Positions 25,426 to 34,062 of a stretch of 64,000 nucleotides of DNA are shown piece after piece. This DNA comes from JAJDOD01 sp050299835 (GTDB lineage: Bacteria; Pseudomonadota; Alphaproteobacteria; Rhodobacterales; Rhodobacteraceae). The notes under the pieces are model-generated. The model was not told where the DNA came from. It saw nothing but the letters and a program-made list of their open reading frames with translations, and did no database searches. The position numbers and the translations under genes are program-made. Each line of letters starts with the position of its first letter. Position 1 is the first letter of the stretch. The DNA lies in NCBI GenBank assembly GCA_050299835.1, contig JBNKWP010000002.1, forward strand, positions 209,104-273,103, given 5' to 3'.

Positions 25426-26163
25426 ATGTTTCCGATCCGCGACCATAACCCGTCCGAGCGCACGCCTTACGTCACCTGGGCCCTGATCGCGGTCAATGTC
25501 ATCGTCTTTGCGAGCTACTATCTTGCCTCGTTTCAGGACCCGTGGATTCTGAGCGCCGTTTTCGAAACCTGGGGAATGATCCCCGCAGAAGCATCGGCGA
25601 CGACCTTCTTCACCTCCATGTTTCTCCATGGCGGCCTCATGCACCTCGCCGGCAACATGCTATTCCTCTGGGTCTTCGGCGACAACATGGAAGACCAGAT
25701 GGGTCATTTCGGTTTTCTGATGTTTTACCTCCTCGGCGGGCTCGCCGCCGCTTCCGCCCAGTTCCTGGCGGACCCCGCCAGCACGATACCAATGGTCGGC
25801 GCGTCCGGCGCGATCGCGGGGGTCATGGGCGGTTACCTCCTGTTATTCCCGAAAGCCCGCGTCGATGTCCTGATCATCATCGTTATCTTCTTCCGGATCA
25901 TTCCGATCCCGGCCTGGATCGTTCTGGGAGCCTGGTTCGGCCTGCAACTGATCCAAGGCTCCATGACGCCGGTCGAACTGGGGGGCGTCGCCTACTGGGC
26001 TCACGCGGGTGGGTTCGCCGCAGGACTGCTGATGACCCTGCCGCTCTGGCGCAGGCGCGGCGGCCCCGCCTACTGGCGCCGCACGGATGGCCACCCGCCG
26101 CACCCCGAGAGCCACTACCGTATGGTGCGCAGTTCCATCCCCCGGGTCAGCCGCAGACGGTGA
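25426..26163 (+). CDS. Rhomboid-family intramembrane serine protease
   Basis: 245 aa with six helices. Catalytic Ser is in VGASGAIAGVMGGY and catalytic His in YWAHAGGFAAG; the HGGLMHLAGNMLFLWVFGD segment carries the conserved oxyanion/His-Asn region. Cleaves membrane proteins within the bilayer. It begins MFPIRDHNPSERTPYVTW, standard for alphaproteobacterial members. Substrates unknown. Confidence 0.93.
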   Translation: MFPIRDHNPSERTPYVTWALIAVNVIVFASYYLASFQDPWILSAVFETWGMIPAEASATTFFTSMFLHGGLMHLAGNMLFLWVFGDNMEDQMGHFGFLMFYLLGGLAAASAQFLADPASTIPMVGASGAIAGVMGGYLLLFPKARVDVLIIIVIFFRIIPIPAWIVLGAWFGLQLIQGSMTPVELGGVAYWAHAGGFAAGLLMTLPLWRRRGGPAYWRRTDGHPPHPESHYRMVRSSIPRVSRRR

Positions 26164-26230
26164 ATCAGACCCGGACACGACGTCCACGGCGGCCCCGGAA
26201 TGTCTTCAGGCGGATAGCGAAGGCTGTGCC

Positions 26231-26989
26231 TCAACGACGGTGGCGCAGCAAAATCCAGCGCTTCCGGAATTCGCTCAGACCAAGCCCTGCCGCCGCAACA
26301 CGTCCGGGATCATCAATCACCTGTTTTAGGATTTCACTTGCCTGCCAGCCCTCGATCAAAGCCGACCACGCGGAGACAGGGAGCAAGTCCCGCATCGCCC
26401 GTTCTCCCGGCAAGTCGCGGATTACCTCACCGGCGAGCCTCGCCACCGCATCCGGCCTGCCATCGACCAACGGCACTCGACCCCGCGCCTCCAATTCCGG
26501 TATCGCCTGAAGAAACCGCGCCAGTGCCGCTGCTGCGCCATAGCGCCGGACCACCGTTTCCGCCGCCTCCGCTGCGCCAAGCGCCCGAGCCACCACCCAC
26601 ATGAGCGCCCCGCCAGTCCGGTCGAGATATTCGTTGAAATGCGCCTGATCCTCGAATGGATCGCGGTAAAGATCCCACCGCCGCGCTGCCACGCCCTGAT
26701 CGAGCAGTCGCGCGCCCTCGGCATCCAGCACTTCCGCCAGCGGCTCCGTCACCTCATGCTTCCTGACCGGCCTGCCCTGGGCAATCTCTTCCAGCGCATC
26801 CCGCCACCATTGCAGCCGCATCTCCCCGATCATCGGCTCGGACGCCACCCAGGGCGCGCGCGCGACTTCCACGTTGAAGGCATAGAGCGGAAACAGCACC
26901 CGGCGCGCTTCAACCGGCGCGGCCATCGCCGCCAGGTGCCGGTCGGGATCGCCCTTCGCCACGATGTCGGCACAGGCCTGAAGGCTCAT
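26231..26989 (-). CDS. Squalene/phytoene-synthase-fold protein, NDUFAF6-like
   Basis: 252 aa, all-helical. MRLQWWRDALEEI and RTGGALMWVVARALG mark the family. In true phytoene synthases the first Asp-rich DxxxD motif binds diphosphate; here the corresponding helix reads FPLYAFNVEVARAP with no aspartates, so prenyl condensation is unlikely. This resembles the NDUFAF6 branch linked to complex I assembly. No carotenoid genes are nearby. The ATG at 26989 overlaps the methyltransferase TGA (ATGA); the longer upstream frame is a shadow. Confidence 0.82.
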   Translation of the reverse strand: MSLQACADIVAKGDPDRHLAAMAAPVEARRVLFPLYAFNVEVARAPWVASEPMIGEMRLQWWRDALEEIAQGRPVRKHEVTEPLAEVLDAEGARLLDQGVAARRWDLYRDPFEDQAHFNEYLDRTGGALMWVVARALGAAEAAETVVRRYGAAAALARFLQAIPELEARGRVPLVDGRPDAVARLAGEVIRDLPGERAMRDLLPVSAWSALIEGWQASEILKQVIDDPGRVAAAGLGLSEFRKRWILLRHRR

Positions 26990-27708
26990 GACCGCCGCAC
27001 GACGAACAGGCAGTAGGCGATCTCCTCCCGCGCCGCCTGCCAGCGGGCAATCTCGGCCCGATGCTCGGCCATGGCCGCGGCCACCTCCGGCGATTGTTCT
27101 GTCTCGTCCAGCTTGTCGAGCCGCGCCAACATCGGCCCGTAATAGGCCGCCCAGGGCGCGTCCACGACCCAGCGCTGACCGACTATGCCGTAACCGGCGC
27201 GGTGGATCTCCGCCTCGATCTCGGCACGGCTCTTCACCTCGTACTCTTCTGCCCAGAAGGCCCGCGCCTCCTCGGACGGCGGCTCGATCATCCAGCAAGG
27301 CTCGCTGAACGCCACCGCACCGCCCGGCACCATATGCGGCATCCAGGCCTCAAGCACCTTGGTCACGCCGTGGAAATAGACAGCTCCTGCGCTCCAGATC
27401 AGATCGTAAGTCTCCGACAGCGCAAGGTAACTCCGCTCCTCAACCTCGACCCGCTTGCCGAACCGCGCCGCCCGCCGCTTCGCCGCCTCGACGAAATGCG
27501 GTACCTTCTCCAGCGCCAGAACCTCCGCCTCCGGCCGCGCTTCCGCCAGCGTCACCGTATCCGCCCCCGGCCCGCAGCCCGCATCCAGAATCCGCGCCTT
27601 GGCTGGCGTCCCCGCCACCTCCAGCGCCCAGAGCACATCCGCCGCCTCCCCCGGCCCTTCGCGCGGCAAGTCGCGATGGACCGTGAAGAAGGCCTCTGGC
27701 GGGATCAT
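26986..27708 (-). CDS. Class I SAM-dependent methyltransferase
   Basis: 240 aa. ILDAGCGPGADTVTLAEARP is motif I for S-adenosylmethionine binding, followed by an acidic VLALEK strand. YDLIWSAGAVYFHGV fits motif IV. Substrate unknown. It is chained by 4-bp ATGA overlaps to both citramalate synthase upstream and the NDUFAF6-like gene downstream, so the three are translated from one message. Confidence 0.87.
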   Translation of the reverse strand: MIPPEAFFTVHRDLPREGPGEAADVLWALEVAGTPAKARILDAGCGPGADTVTLAEARPEAEVLALEKVPHFVEAAKRRAARFGKRVEVEERSYLALSETYDLIWSAGAVYFHGVTKVLEAWMPHMVPGGAVAFSEPCWMIEPPSEEARAFWAEEYEVKSRAEIEAEIHRAGYGIVGQRWVVDAPWAAYYGPMLARLDKLDETEQSPEVAAAMAEHRAEIARWQAAREEIAYCLFVVRRS

Positions 27709-29339
27709 TCCGCCGCCTCCGCCGGTCGGCTCTCCTGCACCAGCTTCCAGACGATCGCATCCAGCAGCGCCTGGAACGACGCATCGACGATGTTCGAAGA
27801 CACGCCCACCGTCGCCCAGGCCCGGCCCTCATCATCGGCAAAGTCTATAATAACCCGCGTCACCGCCTCGGTGCCGCCCTGGGTTATCCGCACCTTGAAG
27901 TCGGTCAGATGCACGTCCTCGATCTGGCTCTGATACGGCCCCAGGTCCGATTTCAGCGCCTGCCACAAAGCGTTCACCGGCCCGTCATCCTGAATGTCGC
28001 TGGCGTGCTCATTCTTGAAGTAACTCGTCCGCGCGCCTTCCCGCGTGGAGATCGTGACGACCGCTTCCGACTCCACCACGATCTCGCCCTTCGCGTTCCG
28101 CCGCCGCTCCGAGATCACCCGGTAGCGTTCCACGTCGAAATAGTCCGGGGTCAGCCCCAGTTCCCGCCGCGCCAGCAGTTCGAAACTCGCCTGCGCGCTG
28201 TCATAGGCGAAGCCTTGCGTTTCCCGCTGCTTCACCGCATCGAGAATGCGCATCAACGCCGGATCGCCCTTCTCCACCGCCAGTCCCATTTCCGAGAGTC
28301 GCCGGATCAGGTTCGACTGCCCCGCCTGGTTCGACATCGGCACGATCCGGGTGTTCCCGACCAGCGTGGGGTCGATATGCTCATAGGTCGTCGGATCCTT
28401 CACGATGGCCGACGCATGCAACCCCGCCTTATGCGCGAATGCCGACGACCCGACATAAGGCGCGGACCGCAACGGCACCCGGTTCAGGATCTCGTCCAGT
28501 TGCCGGCTGGTCCGCGTCAGATCCGCCAACCTCTCCCGGCTCACCCCGATCTGGTACCGGCTGGCATATGGCTCCTTCAGCAAAAGCGTCGGGATCAGCG
28601 TCGTCAGGTTCGCATTGCCGCAGCGCTCCCCCAGCCCGTTCAGCGTGCCTTGCACCTGCCGTGCGCCCGCGTCCACCGCAGCGAGGCTCCCCGCCACCGC
28701 GTTCCCGGTATCGTCATGGGTATGGATGCCCAGATGATCGCCGGGGATGCCGGCGGCGATGACCGCGCGGGTGATCTCCCCCACATCGTGCGGCAGCGTG
28801 CCCCCGTTGGTATCGCAAAGCACCACCCACCGTGCGCCCGCTTCATAGGCCGCCTTCAGACAGTCGAGCGCATATTCCGGGTTCGCCTTGTACCCGTCGA
28901 AAAAATGCTCCGCATCGAACAGCGCCTCGCGACCCTTCGCGACCAGATGCGCAACGCTCTCGCGGATATTGGTCAGGTTTTCCTCCAGCGTGATCCCGAG
29001 CGCGGTATCGACGTGGAAGTCATGGGTCTTGCCCACCAGACAAACCGCAGGCGTATTCGCATTGAGAACAGCCGCCAGCACATCGTCATTCTCCGCCGAC
29101 CGCCCCGCCCGCTTGGTCATCCCGAAGGCGGTGAAGGTGGCGCGAGTCTGCGGACGGCTTTCGAAAAACGCCGAGTCCGTCGGGTTCGCCCCCGGCCACC
29201 CGCCCTCGATATAGTCGAGCCCGAGTACATCCAGCGCCCGCGCGATCTGCATCTTCTCATCGGTGGAGAACTGTACGCCCTGGGTTTGCTGCCCGTCGCG
29301 GAGGGTCGTGTCGAAGAGGGAGAGGAGTTCTTTGATCAT
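27705..29339 (-). CDS. cimA: Citramalate synthase
   Basis: 544 aa. Condenses pyruvate and acetyl-CoA to (R)-citramalate, the first step of a threonine-independent isoleucine route. The TIM barrel opens LFDTTLRDGQQTQGVQ (metal-binding Arg-Asp) with HTHDDTGNAVAGSLAAVDAG and NGLGERCGNA following; the C-terminal third is the LeuA-type allosteric domain. 2-Isopropylmalate synthase is less likely given the length and the opening motif. ATG at 29339 has AGGGAGAAA upstream; the frame continues into REP sequence and is not coding there. Confidence 0.9.
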   Translation of the reverse strand: MIKELLSLFDTTLRDGQQTQGVQFSTDEKMQIARALDVLGLDYIEGGWPGANPTDSAFFESRPQTRATFTAFGMTKRAGRSAENDDVLAAVLNANTPAVCLVGKTHDFHVDTALGITLEENLTNIRESVAHLVAKGREALFDAEHFFDGYKANPEYALDCLKAAYEAGARWVVLCDTNGGTLPHDVGEITRAVIAAGIPGDHLGIHTHDDTGNAVAGSLAAVDAGARQVQGTLNGLGERCGNANLTTLIPTLLLKEPYASRYQIGVSRERLADLTRTSRQLDEILNRVPLRSAPYVGSSAFAHKAGLHASAIVKDPTTYEHIDPTLVGNTRIVPMSNQAGQSNLIRRLSEMGLAVEKGDPALMRILDAVKQRETQGFAYDSAQASFELLARRELGLTPDYFDVERYRVISERRRNAKGEIVVESEAVVTISTREGARTSYFKNEHASDIQDDGPVNALWQALKSDLGPYQSQIEDVHLTDFKVRITQGGTEAVTRVIIDFADDEGRAWATVGVSSNIVDASFQALLDAIVWKLVQESRPAEAAE

Positions 29340-29348
29340 TTTATTTCT

Positions 29349-29422
29349 CCCTGCCCCGGACTTGATCCGGGGCCTCAACCACCAATCGCACCACCCTGCC
29401 CCGGACTTGATCCGGGGCCTCA
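29349..29422. repeat. Two copies of a 29-bp palindromic repeat
   Basis: CCCTGCCCCGGACTTGATCC followed by GGGGCCTCA occurs at 29349-29377 and 29394-29422, 16 bp apart. Each holds the palindrome CCCCGGA-CTTGA-TCCGGGG, a REP-like unit widespread in alphaproteobacteria. It explains the spurious PDLIRGL peptide in one frame. Confidence 0.85.
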
Positions 29423-29436
29423 TGATCTGGCCAGAG

Positions 29437-29457
29437 GTCCCGGGTCAAGCACGGGAC
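29437..29457. repeat. Third REP-like inverted repeat
   Basis: GTCCCG-GGTCAAGCA-CGGGAC lies 14 bp after the second 29-bp copy and looks like a diverged relative, sharing the GGTCAAG/ACTTGATCC core. Confidence 0.6.
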
Positions 29458-29479
29458 AATACGCAACTCAAACGCCCCG

Positions 29480-29498
29480 CCCGGTGTGAAACACCGGG
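29480..29498. repeat. CCCGGTGT-GAA-ACACCGGG hairpin
   Basis: Perfect 8-bp inverted repeat at the edge of the larger REP element; its last three bases are shared with that element. Confidence 0.7.
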
Positions 29499-29587
29499 CA
29501 GCGCCCGACCCGCCCCCGTTTCGCCGCAGGCGAACCTTCGGTTCGACGGCGGGCGCTTCGCACCCACCCTCGGGCCGGGCGCTGCCC
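29496..29587. repeat. 92-bp compound inverted repeat
   Basis: Outer arms GGGCAGCGCCCG-A-CCCG and CGGG-CC-GGGCGCTGCCC enclose two nested hairpins, TTCGCC-GCA-GGCGAA (29520-29534) and CGAACC-TT-CGGTTCG (29531-29545). Ends 19 bp from the cysS stop. Likely a REP/BIME-type structure, folding as a cruciform or RNA terminator. Confidence 0.75.
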
Positions 29588-29606
29588 TCTGTTCTGAGAT
29601 CGACGG

Positions 29607-31037
29607 TCATTTCAGGGCCTCCAGTTTGGTGGGATCGAAACCTTCGGCAGGTAGCAACTCCACATCGTTCTTGCTCATGCGGATTTCTACGCCAGCCTCG
29701 ACTAAACTCGCTTTCAATGCATCGACGACCGAAAAGTCTTTTGACTGCATTGCATCTTCTCGCGCGCGATACAGAGCATCACGCAGTGTGTTCAAGACGT
29801 CGTGGCCTTCGCTCGCCCAAACTGGGATTGTATGCCCCAAGAGTCCAAGAAACTTCAAAGTTGCCCGAAGTGCCGGTGCATCCCCCGCGTGCGCGAGTTG
29901 ATGAACTTCCGCCAAGGCTCCATGCGTATTCAAATCGTCTGCGAGTGCATCGACCGAGGGGCGATATGGCTCACCGTTATCCAAAGCGGTCGCGGCCAAG
30001 CGATACCATTTCCTCAGCGTCGCCTCCGCCTCCCGCGCCTTCGCCTCCGTCCAATCCATCGGCTTCCGGTAATGCGTACTCAAGAACACGAACCGGATCA
30101 CCTCTCCCGGCACCTTCCAGCCACCGGACCAGTTGCCGTCCAGCAAATCCCGCACGGTAAAGAAGTTCCCCAAGGACTTGGACATCTTCTTCCCCTCGAC
30201 CTGCAGCATCTCGTTATGCATCCAGAGATTGGCGAACCCGTGGCCTGAGCATTTCGACTGCGCGATCTCGTTCTCATGATGCGGAAACTGCAAATCGTTC
30301 CCGCCCCCGTGAATGTCGAACCGCCCCTCATGCTTCGGGTCGAACTTGCCCAGCAACTCGTAAGCCATCGCCGAGCACTCGATATGCCACCCCGGACGCC
30401 CACGACCCCAGGGCGACGGCCACCCCGGCAGATCGTCCGAGGACGGCTTCCACAGCACGAAATCCATCGGGTCTTCCTTGTAGGGCGCAACCTCCACCCG
30501 CGCGCCCGCGATCATGTCATCGACCGTCCGCCCCGACAGCGCGCCATACTCGGCATAAGACCGCACCCGGAACAGCACATGCCCCTCCGCCGCATAGGCG
30601 TGCCCCTTGGCAATCAGTCCCTCGATCATCGCGATCATGTCGCCGATATGCGCCGTCGCCCGAGGCTCCTGCGTGGGCCGCAACGTCCCCAGAGCCTCCA
30701 TATCCGCATGATACCAGCCGATGGTCTCATCCGTCCGCTCGGCAATCAGCGCCTCCAGAGACCCCTCGGCCCCCGCCTCCTTCCGCGCCAGCGCCGTGGC
30801 GTTGATCTTGTCATCCACATCCGTGAAGTTCCGCACGTAAGTCACGTGCTTCTCCCCATAGACATGGCGCAGAAGCCGGAACAGCGTGTCGAATACGATG
30901 ACAGGCCGGGCGTTCCCGATATGCGCCCGGTCATAGACCGTCGGCCCGCAGACATACATCCGCACATTGTCAGGGTCGATCGGGTCGAACCGCTCCTTGC
31001 GGCGCGTGGCGGTGTTGTAAAGCGTGATCTCGGTCAT
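29607..31037 (-). CDS. cysS: Cysteinyl-tRNA synthetase
   Basis: 476 aa class I synthetase. Zn/HIGH region MYVCGPTVYDRAHIGNARP and the KMSKS loop (VEGKKMSKSLGNFFTV) are intact, with CSAMAYELL and HGGGNDLQFPHHENE for the zinc site. Length is normal. The stop lies 19 bp inside the REP block that separates it from cimA. The gene starts at the ATG at 31037. Confidence 0.96.
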   Translation of the reverse strand: MTEITLYNTATRRKERFDPIDPDNVRMYVCGPTVYDRAHIGNARPVIVFDTLFRLLRHVYGEKHVTYVRNFTDVDDKINATALARKEAGAEGSLEALIAERTDETIGWYHADMEALGTLRPTQEPRATAHIGDMIAMIEGLIAKGHAYAAEGHVLFRVRSYAEYGALSGRTVDDMIAGARVEVAPYKEDPMDFVLWKPSSDDLPGWPSPWGRGRPGWHIECSAMAYELLGKFDPKHEGRFDIHGGGNDLQFPHHENEIAQSKCSGHGFANLWMHNEMLQVEGKKMSKSLGNFFTVRDLLDGNWSGGWKVPGEVIRFVFLSTHYRKPMDWTEAKAREAEATLRKWYRLAATALDNGEPYRPSVDALADDLNTHGALAEVHQLAHAGDAPALRATLKFLGLLGHTIPVWASEGHDVLNTLRDALYRAREDAMQSKDFSVVDALKASLVEAGVEIRMSKNDVELLPAEGFDPTKLEALK

Positions 31038-31199
31038 GAACTCAGCCCTTCAGGCACGGGGTTTCCCGCGCGGGACATAGCTTGGTCATGTTGGAGAGAA
31101 AAGAGGACCGGCCCGCGCGACAGATGTCAGCGGATAATGCAGCAGGTGATGATCGCGGCACGGGTCATGGCACGCGTGATACACCGCACCGCGCCGTTT

Positions 31200-31674
31200 T
31201 CAAAGTTTTTTTCGTATCTTGCCGGAAGCCTCTGCCTCCCGAAAGCGCGCCTCCCACGCCTCCGACATTCCATCGGCCAGCTTCTTCACACCGATCTCCA
31301 CCCCATCGGCACGGCCCGCGTCAACTTCCAGTGCAACCAGAACACGCCGCAGCGCCGCTGTGGGATCACGGGACAGATCGTCATAGCTCAGAGCCAAAGC
31401 GCCGATTCCCTCCGCCGCGAACCACGCCCGCCAGCGTCGGTCATAGCCCTCGAAGATTTCTTTCCAGGCACCAATCGCCTCGCCATCGAAACGCGGCTCC
31501 CCTGGCGGTGCCAGCCGCTCGATCTCGCGCCCGTCGGGCGCCATGTGCCACAAACCCGTCTGGCTCGCCCGCACATAGGACACCGCCTGCGCCACCTTGT
31601 CCCCGCGCGAAAGATGGATGAACAGCGTCGCTCCGGGGCGCTGTGCAAAGGATATAGGACTGGAACCTCGGCAT
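31200..31674 (-). pseudogene. Stf0-family sulfotransferase, internal deletion and frameshift
   Basis: Stf0 enzymes transfer sulfate from PAPS. The family N-terminus MPRFQSYILCTAPRS is present at 31674-31630, ending at the 5'-phosphosulfate loop. The sequence then runs straight, in another frame, into the C-terminal half ATLFIHLSRGDKVAQAVSYV through RKKL at 31200. The middle of the protein (family about 250 aa; I estimate 70-90 residues) is missing and the joint is out of frame. Intact Stf0 proteins have PRSGSTLLC at the first site; both flanks would encode ACGCTG, so deletion between short repeats is likely. The remnant reads 131 aa from an internal ATG at 31595. Confidence 0.85.
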
Positions 31675-31777
31675 ATTCGCTCCTATCCGAACTCCCGGAC
31701 ACCTATCACGCAACGTGAACCGCCTCGCCACAAAACGTGGTTTGACATGGGGACAGTCACCAAGGCCCACTCATCCC

Positions 31778-32956
31778 ATGAAACTTGCTACCCGCATCGA
31801 AACCCTGACCGGCGGCGGCTCCGACGGCTGGGACCTTTACCGCAAGGCCCGCGCGCTGAAAGCGGCGGGCTTTGAGATCACCGAACTCACCATCGGCGAA
31901 CACGACTGCCGGACCGAGCCGGAAATCCTCGACGCCATGCACGCCGCGGCAAAAGGCGGCCACACCGGCTACGCCACCCTCCCCGGCACTGACACGCTCC
32001 GCGACACCGTCGCTCGACGCGTGACAGACCGCACCGGCGTCAAAACCACCCGCGCCAACGTCGTCATCGTCCCCGGCGGTCAGGCCGGCCTCTTCGCCGC
32101 ACATGTCGCCACCTGCGATCCCGGAGACACCGCGCTTTTCATCGACCCCTACTATGCCACCTATCCTGGCACGATCCGTGGCGCGGGCGCGGTCCCGCGT
32201 GCGGTTCCCGCCCACGCCGAAAACGGCTTCCAGCCCGACCCCGCCGACCTCGCCGCCGCCGCTCCTGGCGCAAGCTCGCTTCTGATCAATTCACCCAACA
32301 ACCCCACCGGCGTCCTCTACACAAGCGACACCATCGAAGGCATCGCCCGCGTCACACGCGACCACGACCTCTGGCTGATCTCGGACGAGGTCTACGACAC
32401 GCAAGTATGGCAGGGCACCCATCTCTCCCCCCGCCAGTTGCCCGGCATGGAGGACCGAACCCTCGTCATCGGCTCGCTCTCAAAATCCCACGCCATGACC
32501 GGCTCCCGCCTCGGCTGGATCGTCGGCCCAGAGACGGCCATCGCCCACATCATCAACCTGACCACCCACACCACCTACGGCGTCCCCGGCTTCATCCAGG
32601 ACGCGGGCGAATACGCCCTGAAACAAGGCCCGGAACTGGAAGACCGCATCGCCGCCCCTTTCCGCCGCCGCCATGCCGAGGCCACGCGCCGCCTCAAAGC
32701 CCGGGGCATCGCCATCGTCCCGTCGGCGGCGTCGATGTATCTGATGGCCGATATCCGCCCCACCGGCATGACAGGCGAAGACTTCGCCCTGCGACTTCTG
32801 GACACCCACCACATCGCCGTCATGCCCGGCGAAAGCTTCGGGCAGGCCGCCTCCGGCCACATCCGCATCGCGCTCACAGTGGAGGACGACCGCCTTTACG
32901 CAGCCCTCGACACGCTCGCCGACGCTTGTGATCAGCTTATCGCGGAAGCCGCGTGA
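31778..32956 (+). CDS. PLP-dependent aminotransferase, class I/II
   Basis: 392 aa fold-type I enzyme. The PLP lysine is in GSLSKSHAMTGSRLGW; INSPNNPTGVLY and LISDEVYDTQVW hold the cofactor Asn/Asp/Tyr positions. Start MKLATRIETL at 31778 is preferred to an upstream ATG at 31715 because family homology begins there. Specific substrate not evident; aspartate or aromatic amino acids are typical. Convergent context with no operon partner. Confidence 0.85.
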   Translation: MKLATRIETLTGGGSDGWDLYRKARALKAAGFEITELTIGEHDCRTEPEILDAMHAAAKGGHTGYATLPGTDTLRDTVARRVTDRTGVKTTRANVVIVPGGQAGLFAAHVATCDPGDTALFIDPYYATYPGTIRGAGAVPRAVPAHAENGFQPDPADLAAAAPGASSLLINSPNNPTGVLYTSDTIEGIARVTRDHDLWLISDEVYDTQVWQGTHLSPRQLPGMEDRTLVIGSLSKSHAMTGSRLGWIVGPETAIAHIINLTTHTTYGVPGFIQDAGEYALKQGPELEDRIAAPFRRRHAEATRRLKARGIAIVPSAASMYLMADIRPTGMTGEDFALRLLDTHHIAVMPGESFGQAASGHIRIALTVEDDRLYAALDTLADACDQLIAEAA

Positions 32957-33009
32957 TCCCTGCCCGATTTCCGGCTGCGCGCGCCCCCGCGACGGGCTAA
33001 GACTCCCCC

Positions 33010-34062
33010 ATGCTCTTCGCCCTGCCAGACGATAACACGCTCTACGACGCCCTCCTCGCCCGCGATCCCCGGCTCGACGGACAGGCCTTCGTGGGCGTTA
33101 CCTCCACCGGCATCTTCTGCCGCCTCACCTGCCCGGCCCGGAAACCGCTCCGCAAAAACTGCCGCTTCTTCGCCACCGCCGCCGAATGCGTCGAAGCCGG
33201 GTTCCGCCCCTGCAAACGCTGCCACCCGCTGCCCGACGGCGACCCGCTCATCGCCGACCTGCTCGCCCGGCTCGAGGCCGAACCGGAGCGCCGCTGGAGC
33301 GAAGCCGATCTAACCGCTCTCGGCCATGACCCTTCCACCGTCCGCCGCGTCTTCAAACGCGCCCTCGGCACCACCTTCCTGGAAATCGCCCGCCAGCGCC
33401 GCATCGCCCTTGGCCTCACCACGCTGGCCAGCGGAGAGAAGGTGATCGGCGCCCAGATCGACGCCGGGTTCGACAGCCCGTCTGCCTTCCGCGAGGCCTT
33501 CGCAGGCTATCTCGGCCTGCCTCCCGGAGCCTTCAAGCCCGACGCGATCCTCCACGCCGACTGGATCGAAACACCCCTCGGCCCGATGGTCGCCGTCGCC
33601 GACGCCCGCGCCCTCCACCTCCTCGAATTCGTCGGCCGCAAAGCCTTGCCCGCAGAACTCCGCATCCTCCACGCCGCCGCCAGGGGCCGCATCGGCTTCG
33701 GACGACCCGCCCCCATCGAACAGGCCGCCCGCGACCTCGACGCCTATTTCACAGGACGATCCGCCCGCTTCTCCACCCCGCTCGCCCCCGGCGGCACACC
33801 TTTCGAGCAAACCGTCTGGACCGCCCTGCAAAACATCCCGCCGGGCGAAACCACCAGCTATGGCGCCCTCGCCCAAACCATTGGCCACCCGACCGCCGCC
33901 CGCGCCGTCGCCCGAGCCAACGGCAAAAACCGCATCGCGCTCCTGATCCCCTGCCACCGCGTCATCGGCGCGGACGGATCGCTCACCGGCTATGGCGGCG
34001 GGCTCTGGCGCAAGGAACGTCTCATCGCCATCGAACGGCAATTCAGAAAGGCCCCGTCATGA
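33010..34062 (+). CDS. ada: Ada: methylated-DNA repair protein and transcriptional activator
   Basis: 350 aa. N-terminal Ada zinc domain with Cys37, Cys41, Cys68 and Cys71 (Cys37 accepts methyl groups from phosphotriesters), an AraC-type helix-turn-helix (about 90-175) and a C-terminal O6-methylguanine methyltransferase domain with the acceptor Cys315 in IPCHRVIG. Its stop overlaps the next ATG (ATGA), which couples it to a PEP-mutase-like gene. Confidence 0.93.
   Translation: MLFALPDDNTLYDALLARDPRLDGQAFVGVTSTGIFCRLTCPARKPLRKNCRFFATAAECVEAGFRPCKRCHPLPDGDPLIADLLARLEAEPERRWSEADLTALGHDPSTVRRVFKRALGTTFLEIARQRRIALGLTTLASGEKVIGAQIDAGFDSPSAFREAFAGYLGLPPGAFKPDAILHADWIETPLGPMVAVADARALHLLEFVGRKALPAELRILHAAARGRIGFGRPAPIEQAARDLDAYFTGRSARFSTPLAPGGTPFEQTVWTALQNIPPGETTSYGALAQTIGHPTAARAVARANGKNRIALLIPCHRVIGADGSLTGYGGGLWRKERLIAIERQFRKAPS

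Noticed and set aside
26231..26989. Carotenoid biosynthesis (crtB)
   Set aside because: No aspartate-rich motif and no other crt gene nearby.
26231..27298. 355-aa version of the phytoene-synthase-like gene
   Set aside because: The first 100 residues are low-complexity shadow of the methyltransferase; the ATG at 26989 is the natural start.
29349..29422. CRISPR-like repeat-spacer
   Set aside because: Only two copies with a 16-bp spacer, each a strong palindrome, without cas genes; fits REP.
29341..29610. 89-aa ORF with repeated peptide in the REP region
   Set aside because: The repeated peptide only reflects the 29-bp palindromic repeats; no protein family.
31038..31199. Small RNA upstream of cysS
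   Set aside because: No terminator or clear promoter; nothing beyond ordinary intergenic sequence.
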